Shown here: positions 1 through 6,490 of the stretch, piece by piece
Numbering within the stretch: position 1 is the stretch's first letter
How the letters are laid out: the number at the start of each line of letters is the position of its first letter
Origin: Deltaproteobacteria bacterium
GTDB taxonomy: Bacteria > Desulfobacterota > UBA8473
Direction of reading: 5' to 3'
Length of the DNA stretch: 8,640 nucleotides
Assembly: GCA_030621455.1 (NCBI GenBank)
Contig: JAUXHQ010000058.1
Coordinates: 1 to 8,640 of the forward strand
The notes under the pieces: generated by a model
What the model saw: only the letters and a program-made list of their open reading frames with translations
What the model was told of the DNA's origin: nothing
Database searches by the model: none
Program-made: the position numbers and the translations under genes

Positions 1-357
1 GGTGTGGAGGGATTCAAGAATTTTATTGTCACCAGAGTGAGAGAATCGAGTGGCAATGCATGTCCACCGATTATCGTTGGGGTGGGTGTTGGGGGAACAT
101 TTGAGCAGACAGCCCTACTCGCCAAGAAAGCCCTATTGAGACCGGTGGCAAAACCCAGTACACACCCGGAGTTGGCAAAGATTGAAGAAGAACTCTTGAA
201 GGACATAAATGACCTGGGTATCGGCCCCATGGGGTTAGGTGGACGAACCACGGCGTTTGCAGTTCATATCGAGACTTTCCCCTGTCACATAGCAAGTCTG
301 CTTGTAGCCATAAATATCAATTGCCATGCCCACAGGCACAAAGAGGCGACTCTTTAA
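1..357 (+). CDS. Fumarate hydratase (class I, Fe-S), alpha subunit, 3' part
   Basis: This is the C-terminal 118 residues of a class I (oxygen-sensitive, 4Fe-4S) fumarase / tartrate dehydratase alpha chain, which interconverts fumarate and malate in the cytoplasm. The reading frame is open from base 1, so the gene begins upstream of the window and its true start is not visible. Family hallmarks are GNACPP (residues 18-23 of the visible part), whose Cys is expected to be one of the three cluster ligands. They continue with GVGVGG just after it, KKALLRP, GIGPMGLGG and, near the end, NINCHAHRH. The C-terminus ends where two-subunit alpha chains normally end, and the beta chain begins 21 bases later. 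So the enzyme is the split form, not the fused FumA/FumB form of enterobacteria. L(+)-tartrate dehydratase is the main alternative; the neighbouring sucCD favours fumarase. Confidence 0.93.
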   Translation, partial: GVEGFKNFIVTRVRESSGNACPPIIVGVGVGGTFEQTALLAKKALLRPVAKPSTHPELAKIEEELLKDINDLGIGPMGLGGRTTAFAVHIETFPCHIASLLVAININCHAHRHKEATL

Positions 358-378
358 TTCGAGAAGGGGCCATCCACG

Positions 379-933
379 ATGATCAGAGCGATAATGCTTT
401 CCACCCCTCTTTCAGACCAGGACGTTGAGAAGCTGAGGATGGGAGATCGGGTTTTATTCGACGGAGTTGTATATACGGCGCGAGACTCCGCCCACAGAAG
501 ATTGGTTGATTTGATTAAAGAAGGCAAGGAACTCCCTTTTGATCTTTCGGGTCAGGTCATATATTATGTGGGACCAAGCCCTGCCAGGCCGGGCCAGGTA
601 ATAGGTTCTGCCGGTCCCACGAGCAGCTACCGAATGGACCCTTCCTCACCTTACCTGATAGCTAAAGGTTTGAAGGGGATGGTTGGAAAAGGACCGAGGT
701 CTCAAGAGGTGGTTGATGCGATGATGAAATATAAGTGTGTGTACTTTGCTACGGTTGGTGGGGCAGGGGCGCTTCTTGCCAAAGCGATCAAGAAGAGCGA
801 AGTGATAGCTTATGAGGACCTGGGGCCTGAGGCTATCAGGAGGTTGGAAGTGGAGGATTTCCCTGCGATAGTAGCGCAGGATGTTTACGGCGGCAATCTT
901 TATGTTGAAGGTGTAAAAAGGTATGCGCGGTAG
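379..933 (+). CDS. Fumarate hydratase (class I), beta subunit
   Basis: This 184-residue protein is the beta chain of the split class I fumarase and should form the active enzyme with the preceding alpha chain. It corresponds to the C-terminal domain of single-chain class I fumarases, and the length is usual for separate beta subunits. Visible family motifs are LSTPLS near the start (residues 7-12), YTARDSAHRR (32-41), YYVGPSPARPG (62-72), GSAGPTSSYRMDP (76-88) and KGMVGKG (99-105). The TS-x-RMD stretch and the RD-x-AH stretch are the conserved active-site segments of this domain. The start at 379 is preferred over the in-frame ATG at 394 because beta chains normally have a few residues before the TPLS motif. 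A purine-rich stretch (gagaagggg, 361-369) lies about 9 bases upstream. It is part of a + strand operon with fumarase alpha, sucC and sucD. Confidence 0.93.
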   Translation: MIRAIMLSTPLSDQDVEKLRMGDRVLFDGVVYTARDSAHRRLVDLIKEGKELPFDLSGQVIYYVGPSPARPGQVIGSAGPTSSYRMDPSSPYLIAKGLKGMVGKGPRSQEVVDAMMKYKCVYFATVGGAGALLAKAIKKSEVIAYEDLGPEAIRRLEVEDFPAIVAQDVYGGNLYVEGVKRYAR

Positions 934-980
934 CATGTCTTTGGACACCTCAAACCAAGAGCAGAAGAGGTGGGATCAGA

Positions 981-2141
981 ATGAAGATTCACGAATACCA
1001 GGCTAAGAAGATATTTAAGGATTATGGTATACCCATCCCGGAAGGAGATGTGGCCACAACCCCTGAGGAAGTAAGAAATATAGCTGAGAGAATAGGGAAG
1101 AGGGTTGTTGTAAAAGCCCAGATTCATGCCGGTGGCAGGGGAAAAGGCGGGGGAGTAAAGACGGCTGATTCTCCTGAAGAGGCGGAGAAAGTGGCCGGTG
1201 AAATAATCGGGATGAACCTTGTTACACACCAGACGGGTCCGGAGGGAAAGACGGTAAAGACGGTCTTGGTGGAGGAGGCCCTGGACATAGAGAAAGAGTT
1301 ATATCTGGGGATTGCCATTGACAGGGCCTGGGATCAGGAACAGCCGGTGATCATGGCCTCGGAGGCGGGAGGCATGGAGATCGAAGAGGTTGCCTCCAAG
1401 ACCCCTGAAAAGATCATCAAGGTAGGGGCGAATCCGGTCGGTAGCTTTAGCGGTTTTCAGGGACGTAAGATAGCTTACGGGTTGGGCATGGATAAACCCG
1501 TTGTCGGCAAGGCATCGAAGATCATAGAGAGCCTGTACAGGCTCTTTGTAGAAAAGGATGCATCCCTGGTGGAGATCAATCCACTCCTCCTAACCAAGGA
1601 TGGAGAATTACTAGCCCTGGATGCCAAGATCAATTTCGATGACGACGGACTATACCGCCATCCGGAGATTAAGGAACTGAGGGATGTGGATGAAGAAGAG
1701 CCCCTGGAGTTGAAGGCATCGAATGCCGGGGTAAATTACATAAAGCTGGATGGAAACGTGGGCTGTATGGTGAATGGGGCCGGCCTTGCCATGGCAACCA
1801 TGGACCTCATAAAACTCGCAGGAGGAGAACCGGCCAACTTTCTCGATGTTGGGGGGGGCGCTTCCGCAGAAAGCATTGAAAAAGCATTCAGGATTCTGAC
1901 CTCTGACAAGAACGTTAAGGCGATATTGGTAAATATATTCGGGGGGATCCTTCGATGTGACAGGGTAGCCAGCGGAGTAATTGAAGCTGCCACAAATATG
2001 AACCTTACTCTGCCGATGGTGGTCAGGTTACAGGGCACCAATGTAGAGGAGGGCAGAAAGCTACTTCAAGAGTCCAGCCTGAAGTTTGAAGTGGCGGAGG
2101 GGCTTTTTGAGGCAGCGGAGAAGGTAGTGGCTTTAGTATAG
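981..2141 (+). CDS. sucC: Succinyl-CoA synthetase (ADP/GDP-forming), beta subunit
   Basis: SucC with SucD interconverts succinyl-CoA plus NDP plus phosphate with succinate, CoA and NTP, giving substrate-level phosphorylation in the TCA cycle or methylmalonyl-CoA route. The protein has 386 residues, the usual length. It starts with MKIHEYQAK, the standard SucC N-terminus. An ATP-grasp nucleotide-binding domain follows, with KAQIHAGGRGKGGGVK (45-60), the metal-binding VEINPL (197-202) and LDAKINFDD (213-221). A C-terminal CoA-ligase domain follows with GCMVNGAGLAMATMD (261-275), FLDVGGGA (287-294) and VNIFGGI (317-323). A purine-rich site (agaggtggga, 965-974) lies just upstream. It sits 47 bases after the fumarase beta gene and 21 bases before sucD. 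Whether ATP or GTP is preferred cannot be decided from the sequence by eye. Confidence 0.97.
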   Translation: MKIHEYQAKKIFKDYGIPIPEGDVATTPEEVRNIAERIGKRVVVKAQIHAGGRGKGGGVKTADSPEEAEKVAGEIIGMNLVTHQTGPEGKTVKTVLVEEALDIEKELYLGIAIDRAWDQEQPVIMASEAGGMEIEEVASKTPEKIIKVGANPVGSFSGFQGRKIAYGLGMDKPVVGKASKIIESLYRLFVEKDASLVEINPLLLTKDGELLALDAKINFDDDGLYRHPEIKELRDVDEEEPLELKASNAGVNYIKLDGNVGCMVNGAGLAMATMDLIKLAGGEPANFLDVGGGASAESIEKAFRILTSDKNVKAILVNIFGGILRCDRVASGVIEAATNMNLTLPMVVRLQGTNVEEGRKLLQESSLKFEVAEGLFEAAEKVVALV

Positions 2142-2162
2142 AAGGCAGCTGAGGAGGAGTAG

Positions 2163-3035
2163 ATGAGTATTCTGTTGAATGAAGAGAGCCGGATAGTTAT
2201 TCAAGGGATCACAGGTGGAGAAGGGAGCTTCCATGCCAGGGAAGCAGTAGAGTTCGGCAGTAAGGTAGTAGCCGGCGTAACCCCCGGGAAGGGCGGGACA
2301 GACGTTGACGGCATCCCGGTATACAACCGGGTTATCGATGCCGTGGTGAACGAGGGGGCTAACGCTTCCGGTATCTACGTCCCTGCAGCTTTCGCTCCTG
2401 ATGCTATCCTGGAGTCGATAGAGGCCGGCATTAAACTCATAGTCTGCATGACAGAAGGTATCCCTGCTTTGGAGATGGTGAGGGTGAAAAAGGCCTTGAA
2501 GGGGACAGGCTCTTACCTTATCGGGCCGAACTGCCCGGGGATTACAACACCGGGTGTGGGCAAGATCGGTTTTATGCCGAACTTTATCCATAAGGAGGGA
2601 AATGTCGGGGTAATATCGCGCAGTGGCACACTAACGTACGAAGTAATAAACATGTTGACCAACCTCGGAATAGGCCAGACCACGTCGGTCGGGATAGGGG
2701 GAGACCCCATAGTAGGGTCTACGTTTGTGGATATGCTGGAATTGTTCGAGGCCGATCCCGCGACAGACCTGGTTGCAATCATAGGTGAGATAGGAGGAAA
2801 TGCAGAGGAGGAGGCCGCCAGGTTTGTGGAAGAGAAGATGACCAAACCGTTGGTTGGTTTCATAGCCGGTCAGACTGCCCCGCCGGGCAAAAGGATGGGA
2901 CATGCCGGCGCCATAATATCAGGTGGAAAGGGAACTGCCGCGGAGAAGATGAAAGCATGGAGAGACGTGGGGATAAAGGTTGTAGAGAACCCGGCAGAGA
3001 TAGGAAAGGCAGCTGTCTCCATACTGAACTCTTAA
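2163..3035 (+). CDS. sucD: Succinyl-CoA synthetase, alpha subunit
   Basis: SucD binds CoA and carries the phosphohistidine that relays phosphate between succinyl phosphate and the nucleotide site of SucC. The 290-residue length is typical. The N-terminal Rossmann CoA-binding domain shows [11 protein letters not shown] (15-25), close to the usual GITGxQGxFHT, followed by GVTPGKGG (38-45). Then come [11 protein letters not shown] (121-131), the phosphate-binding SRSGTLTYE (152-160) and [10 protein letters not shown] (177-186). The catalytic histidine is His247 in [17 protein letters not shown] (243-259). A strong GAGGAGG ribosome site ends about 5 bases before the ATG. It closes the fumarase-sucCD operon. 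No convincing T-tailed terminator follows: only weak GC complementarity (CCGGG at 3036-3040 with CCCGG at 3091-3095) is seen. Confidence 0.97.
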   Translation: MSILLNEESRIVIQGITGGEGSFHAREAVEFGSKVVAGVTPGKGGTDVDGIPVYNRVIDAVVNEGANASGIYVPAAFAPDAILESIEAGIKLIVCMTEGIPALEMVRVKKALKGTGSYLIGPNCPGITTPGVGKIGFMPNFIHKEGNVGVISRSGTLTYEVINMLTNLGIGQTTSVGIGGDPIVGSTFVDMLELFEADPATDLVAIIGEIGGNAEEEAARFVEEKMTKPLVGFIAGQTAPPGKRMGHAGAIISGGKGTAAEKMKAWRDVGIKVVENPAEIGKAAVSILNS

Positions 3036-3108
3036 CCGGGACGCCCCTCAATATCTGGCTCTTCAAAGAAAAGAGGGTAGGGTGGGTTGCCCCGGCGCAT
3101 ATTTGTGA

Positions 3109-3137
3109 TTGACTATCAGCTCTCCCTACTGTATAAA
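3109..3137 (+). promoter_or_regulatory. Sigma70-type promoter for the tRNA-Glu unit
   Basis: TTGACT at 3109-3114 and TATAAA at 3132-3137 match the -35 and -10 consensus at 5 of 6 positions each and are separated by exactly 17 bases. The region is AT-rich and lies between sucD and the tRNA gene. Transcription would be expected to start near 3144, about 90 bases before the mature tRNA. This is a match by eye; no start site has been mapped. Confidence 0.72.
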
Positions 3138-3145
3138 TAATAATA

Positions 3146-3202
3146 TTGAAACTCAATTATGAACTGCAAATGGCTTAAAGGCATAATTCAAAAGAGTTTC
3201 AA
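3146..3202 (+). ncRNA. Hairpin in the tRNA-Glu 5' leader
   Basis: TTGAAACTC (3146-3154) is the exact reverse complement of GAGTTTCAA (3194-3202). Continuing inward, AATTATG (3155-3161) pairs with CATAATT (3182-3188). This gives 16 base pairs interrupted only by a 5-base bulge (3189-3193) on the 3' side, with a 20-base apical loop. The predicted transcription start lies one or two bases before the stem, so the RNA would begin with this hairpin. It may be a processed leader, a stable small RNA or simply an inverted repeat. No Rfam family was recognised. Confidence 0.45.
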
Positions 3203-3223
3203 AATTTCTGATAAATGAAATTT
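3202..3223 (+). repeat. Second short inverted repeat in the tRNA leader
   Basis: AAATTTC (3202-3208) and GAAATTT (3217-3223) are exact reverse complements around an 8-base loop. The element begins where the larger leader hairpin ends and leaves 11 unpaired bases before the tRNA. It is AT-rich and short, so it could be chance. In an RNA it would stack directly on the first hairpin. Confidence 0.3.
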
Positions 3224-3234
3224 AGATTTAGCAT

Positions 3235-3310
3235 GGTCCCATCGTCTAGTGGCCCAGGACATCGGCCTCTCACGCCGAAAACACGGGTTCGATTCCCGTT
3301 GGGACTACCA
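3235..3310 (+). tRNA. tRNA-Glu (anticodon CTC)
   Basis: A full cloverleaf can be folded. The acceptor stem is GGTCCCA (3235-3241) with TGGGACT (3300-3306), including a G1-U72 wobble. The D arm is GTC...GAC. The anticodon stem is TCGGC/GCCGA (3262-3266, 3274-3278) with loop CTCTCAC and anticodon CTC at 3269-3271. The T arm is ACGGG-TTCGATT-CCCGT. The discriminator base is A3307 and the CCA end (3308-3310) is encoded. CTC reads the glutamate codon GAG, and the D-arm sequence TCGTCTAGTGGCC is typical of bacterial tRNA-Glu. It has its own promoter upstream and an intrinsic terminator downstream, so it is probably a single-gene unit independent of sucCD. Confidence 0.96.
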
Positions 3311-3319
3311 TATCAAGCG

Positions 3320-3359
3320 AAACCCCTTGATCCTTTTTAGTCGCATCAAGGGGTTTTTT
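3320..3359 (+). terminator. Intrinsic terminator after tRNA-Glu
   Basis: AAACCCCTTGAT (3320-3331) pairs perfectly with ATCAAGGGGTTT (3345-3356), a 12-bp stem with a 13-base loop, and the 3' arm runs into a stretch of six T (3354-3359). It ends the tRNA transcript 10 bases after the CCA end. It lies only about 40 bases before the next coding start. Confidence 0.92.
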
Positions 3360-3397
3360 AATTTACATCAATACTGCGAACGATATGGGAGGGACGA

Positions 3398-4807
3398 ATG
3401 AATGTCGTTGAACAGATGAGGCTATTCCTTGAGCCTAAAAGTGTCGCACTGGTTGGGGTGTCCTCCCGTACCGGAGAGCAGGCCTTCAATCTGATGGAGA
3501 CGATACTCGGTCTTGGATACCCGGGGGATATATACCCGGTAAATCCCAGGTCCACCGAGATTTTGGGCAAAAAAACCCATTCAAGGATTGGAGAAATTGA
3601 TGGAGAGGTTGATCTTGCCGTCATATCCACTCCGAGGTCTGAGGTGCCTGGTATCATTGAAGAATGCATAGGAAAAGGGATAAGAGCCATAATAATCGTA
3701 GGTCAGGGTTTTGCCGATGCCAGGGATGAAGTTGGCAAGCAGTTGCAGGAAAAGATAACAGATATTATCAAAGGCACTGACACTAGGATAATAGGCCCGA
3801 ACACCATGGGGGTCGCCAACCCATTCATCGACTTCAGCACGTCTTTTGGCAAACAGCCGGAGATGAAAAGGCTTCCCATAGGAATCATCTGCCAGACCGG
3901 TATGTTTTTCGGCAGCTTTCCGGACCTGAACATATTGGGCAAAGGGATTGATTTAGGTAATGCCTGTGATGTTGATTTTGCCGATTGTTTAGAGTATTTC
4001 GAAGAGGATCAGGATACGGAGATAATATTCCTTCACATTGAAGGGATAAAGAATGGCAGAAGGTTCATGGAAGTGGCAAAACGTGTTGCCGGAAAGAAGC
4101 CGATACTGGCCCTGAAGACAGGGACCTCGCCTCGTTCAGCAAAGGTGGCGCAATCCCATACGGGCTCAATAATAGGCAGGGACGAAATCCTGGAAACGGC
4201 CTTTAAACAATGCGGAATAATAAGGGTAGGTGATTTTGATGAGATTGCCGACCTGATAAAGGCCTTTTCTTACCTGCCCTTGATGAAAGGCAGATCCGTG
4301 GGAATAGTCTCCCTTAGCGGTGGAATCGGGCTGATGGCCCTTGATGCATGTGAAGAATACCAATTGGCCGCCCCGGAATTTTCCCGGGAGACAAGAGAGA
4401 GAATTATCAATATTTCACCTGACTGGCTTGCAGTAAACAATCCGGTAGATATTTGGCCGGCCATGGGAATTTCAAAGCGGCCCTTCGGGGAGGTCCTTAG
4501 ATCAACCATAGAGTCTCTTATGGCTGACAAGCGAATCCATGCGGTCTTGCTTATTGTTGGGGCCTGGTTTGAGTTCATATCCCCTCCGTTTTCGGAGATT
4601 GTGATGGAGATAGCTGACAAGTTCAAGTATAAACCTATTGCCTGGGCGCCATATGAAGGCTGGTTGTATCATATCACAGCCAGGGAAATAGAAGACAGGG
4701 TAAGGCAACATGGAAGAGTGGCGGTCTTCTCTTCCCCGAGAAGGGCATTGATGGCTTTATCGAGGATGGCGGACTACTCGGAATTTATAAGATCGGAAAG
4801 TAGATGA
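3398..4807 (+). CDS. Acyl-CoA synthetase (NDP-forming) alpha-subunit-like protein
   Basis: This 469-residue protein belongs to the NDP-forming acyl-CoA synthetase family, which makes ATP from acyl-CoA, ADP and phosphate. It is related to SucD. The length and domains match separate alpha chains. An N-terminal CoA-binding Rossmann domain (about 8-150) has SVALVGVSSRTG (15-26), YPVNPR (46-51) and GPNTMG (133-138). A ligase domain follows, with CQTGMFFG (165-172) at the phosphate-binding loop and the expected phosphohistidine His254 in QSHTGSIIG (252-260). A third domain carries LSGGIGLMA (306-314) and NPVDIWP (348-354). The ATP-grasp beta domain that completes the enzyme is absent, and no beta gene is visible nearby. 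The start at 3398 has a GGGAGGG site a few bases upstream. The usual loop residues S-Q-S-G and GPNC are altered to C-Q-T-G and GPNT, so the substrate, or activity itself, is uncertain. Confidence 0.85.
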   Translation: MNVVEQMRLFLEPKSVALVGVSSRTGEQAFNLMETILGLGYPGDIYPVNPRSTEILGKKTHSRIGEIDGEVDLAVISTPRSEVPGIIEECIGKGIRAIIIVGQGFADARDEVGKQLQEKITDIIKGTDTRIIGPNTMGVANPFIDFSTSFGKQPEMKRLPIGIICQTGMFFGSFPDLNILGKGIDLGNACDVDFADCLEYFEEDQDTEIIFLHIEGIKNGRRFMEVAKRVAGKKPILALKTGTSPRSAKVAQSHTGSIIGRDEILETAFKQCGIIRVGDFDEIADLIKAFSYLPLMKGRSVGIVSLSGGIGLMALDACEEYQLAAPEFSRETRERIINISPDWLAVNNPVDIWPAMGISKRPFGEVLRSTIESLMADKRIHAVLLIVGAWFEFISPPFSEIVMEIADKFKYKPIAWAPYEGWLYHITAREIEDRVRQHGRVAVFSSPRRALMALSRMADYSEFIRSESR

Positions 4808-4817
4808 GGCATACATA

Positions 4818-4895
4818 ATGGCAGAAAAGGCAAATACTGAAGGCTTCGTCCCAGTTGACGAGATAAGAACGCTGAGAACCGATTTGATGAATTGA
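4818..4895 (+). pseudogene. Short ORF, probable stump of a truncated gene
   Basis: A 25-codon ORF (MAEKANTEGFVPVDEIRTL and six more residues) starts 10 bases after the acyl-CoA synthetase stop. It has GAGG (4806-4809) 8 bases before its ATG, which is the arrangement expected of the next gene in that operon. It stops at TGA 4893-4895. A second frame (-1) reads ENRFDELKDW and onward across 4874-4903, protein-like in character, and continues into the 3' end of the convergent kinase gene. One reading is a gene broken by a frameshift and truncated. The alternative is a genuine tiny ORF or chance. I do not recognise the family. The rest of 4808-4923 has no clear terminator for either convergent unit. 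Confidence 0.35.
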
Positions 4896-4923
4896 AGGAC
4901 TGGACGTCTGGGACGGATATCAT

Positions 4924-6417
4924 CTACTCCGATATCCTGGGCAAAAGAAGGGTAAAGGTCGTACCTTCACCTTCTCTGCTCTTCACACTGATGGACCCGT
5001 GGTGGGCTTCTATTATACTTTTGACGATGGGCAGACCCAGGCCGGTGCCGATAATCGTTCTGGTTTCGGGGTTCTTGACCCTGTAAAACCTATCGAAGAT
5101 TCTCGGAAGGTCTTTTTCAGGGATGCCTATGCCGGTATCGGCAATGTCCACTCGTAGAAATTCTCCGTGGCTGAGGACGCTTACGGTGACATCTCCCCCT
5201 TCCACATTATACTTTATGGCATTACTGATAAGATTGATGAACACATCCTCCATGTTTTCTCTATCTGCGTTTACCAGTGGAAGGTGATCACTTGTCTCCA
5301 GGTTCAACCTTATTCCCTTTGCCTCTGCTTCAGGTTCCATTAGCTGGCATAACTTCTCCAATATATCTTGCAACACGGTGGATTCCTTGTGTTGGACCAC
5401 AATGCCAGAATCAAGCTTAGAGACATCGAGGAGATCCTTGATCAAGTCGAGGATGCCCGTTGTCCTTTCTTTCGCCCGAGTCAGCATCCGTGCCTGCTTC
5501 TCCGTAATCGAGCCTGCCATACCTTCTTCTATTACGGACAACTGTTGTTGTATTGCAGAGACCGGGGCCCTCAATTCATGGGAAACCATCGTCAGGAAAT
5601 CCGATTTCATATCGTTGATCTGTTTTTCCTGGGTTATGTCATGGAGAACCGTCACCGACCCCATTGTTTCGCCGTCTTCATTGAGAACAGGTGCCGTATT
5701 AGTCCTCAAAAAGACCTTTCCCGATTCTTCGCTGGAGGTTATCTCCTGCGATATCTCAACGTACCTGGATTTTTCCGTATCCAGGGCCTCGGTAACGGCC
5801 CGGGCAAGGTCTTCGTTATTAATACACCGGCGCAATGATTCGTCTATTATCTGCAATCTCTCAATCCCTAATAGCCTTGTTGCTGCCGGGTTATGCAGAA
5901 CGATTCGACTTTCCCGGTCAGTTACCAGTACGCCATCGACCATGCAGTTGATGATCGTAGTGATCCTGCTCTTTTCATCCGCCACATCCCGGAGGCTTTT
6001 TTCCCTCTCATTCCTCAGGTTCTCCGCTTCCTTTAAAAGTGACTTCCTCTCCAGAGCGCGTTCTACAACGATTCTCAACTGGTCCGGCGTAAAAGGCTTG
6101 GCTATAAAATCATAAGCTCCCCCTTTCATCGCGTCCACTGCCGATTCTACTGTCGCATATCCGGTAATTACGATGACGCTCAGCGCCTGATCGATGCGGC
6201 TTACAGCGTCCAATACCTCCATACCGCTGATCCCCGGCATCATAAGATCCAAAAGGAGGATATCGAAGGGCTCGTCTTCGGTACGTATAAGATCAAGACC
6301 CACCTCACCATTTTCAACGGTCTTGACCCGACAACCCTCTTTTGTCAGTATCCGTGCGCATCCATCCCTTATAACGGCCTCGTCATCTATGACGAGGATC
6401 TTTGCATCCTTCAACAT
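4924..6417 (-). CDS. Hybrid histidine kinase with N-terminal receiver (REC-PAS-HisKA-HATPase)
   Basis: This is a soluble 497-residue sensor kinase with no membrane segment. The receiver domain (about 5-120) resembles NtrC-type receivers. It has acidic residues DDE (11-13), the phosphoacceptor Asp57 in LLLDLMMPG (54-62), a TGYAT stretch (85-89) and Lys107 in AKPF. A charged, probably coiled-coil linker follows (about 118-152), then a PAS domain (about 153-265) with DGVLVTDRES and HNPAATRLLG. HisKA carries the phosphoacceptor His280 in VSHELRAP (278-285). The ATPase domain has the N box NLISNAIKY (395-403), G1 box DTGIGI (427-432) and G2 box GTGLGLPIV (457-465). The ATG is preceded on its own strand by AGGGGAGA. 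It lies 73 bases downstream of the response regulator gene in the same direction, so the two are probably co-transcribed and cognate. The signal sensed is unknown; the PAS domain suggests a cytoplasmic ligand or redox cue. Confidence 0.93.
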   Translation of the reverse strand: MLKDAKILVIDDEAVIRDGCARILTKEGCRVKTVENGEVGLDLIRTEDEPFDILLLDLMMPGISGMEVLDAVSRIDQALSVIVITGYATVESAVDAMKGGAYDFIAKPFTPDQLRIVVERALERKSLLKEAENLRNEREKSLRDVADEKSRITTIINCMVDGVLVTDRESRIVLHNPAATRLLGIERLQIIDESLRRCINNEDLARAVTEALDTEKSRYVEISQEITSSEESGKVFLRTNTAPVLNEDGETMGSVTVLHDITQEKQINDMKSDFLTMVSHELRAPVSAIQQQLSVIEEGMAGSITEKQARMLTRAKERTTGILDLIKDLLDVSKLDSGIVVQHKESTVLQDILEKLCQLMEPEAEAKGIRLNLETSDHLPLVNADRENMEDVFINLISNAIKYNVEGGDVTVSVLSHGEFLRVDIADTGIGIPEKDLPRIFDRFYRVKNPETRTIIGTGLGLPIVKSIIEAHHGSISVKSREGEGTTFTLLLPRISE

Positions 6418-6490
6418 GTGATGGTTTCTCCCCTGACCTTCCGAGTACCGGCAACCCCTTACCCACCACCACTGAGTTCTTTAGAGGTTA

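Noticed and set aside
2133..2591. Minus-strand open frame (152 codons) over the start of sucD
   Set aside because: It lies entirely opposite well-conserved sucD codons and its composition and lack of motifs mark it as a shadow.
3036..3095. Terminator after sucD
   Set aside because: CCGGG/CCCGG and CCCTC/GAGGG complementarities exist, but they are short, widely spaced and not followed by a T-run.
3187..3215. Second tRNA promoter (TTCAAA-17-GATAAA)
   Set aside because: It matches only 4 of 6 in each box, lies in AT-rich sequence overlapping the leader hairpin, and is clearly weaker than the promoter at 3109-3137.
3235..3310. G1-U72 pair in tRNA-Glu as an anomaly or sign of a tRNA pseudogene
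   Set aside because: All other stems are perfect and CCA is encoded. A wobble at the terminal acceptor pair is tolerated in bacterial tRNA-Glu.
4847..4915. Inverted pair CGTCCCAG / CTGGGACG as a bidirectional terminator
   Set aside because: The stem is only 8 bp with a loop of 53 bases and no T-tract on either strand.
4892..5086. + strand frame from TTG reading KDWTSGTDIIYSD and onward as a full gene
   Set aside because: Beyond 4924 it is the complement of the conserved kinase G2 box and C-terminus, so that part cannot be taken as a real protein. Only the first part is considered, as a possible gene remnant.
5378..6115. Long + strand open frame (245 codons) opposite the kinase gene
   Set aside because: It is antisense to the conserved REC-PAS-HisKA coding region, has a low-complexity Ser/Arg/Leu composition typical of shadow frames, and lacks any family motif.
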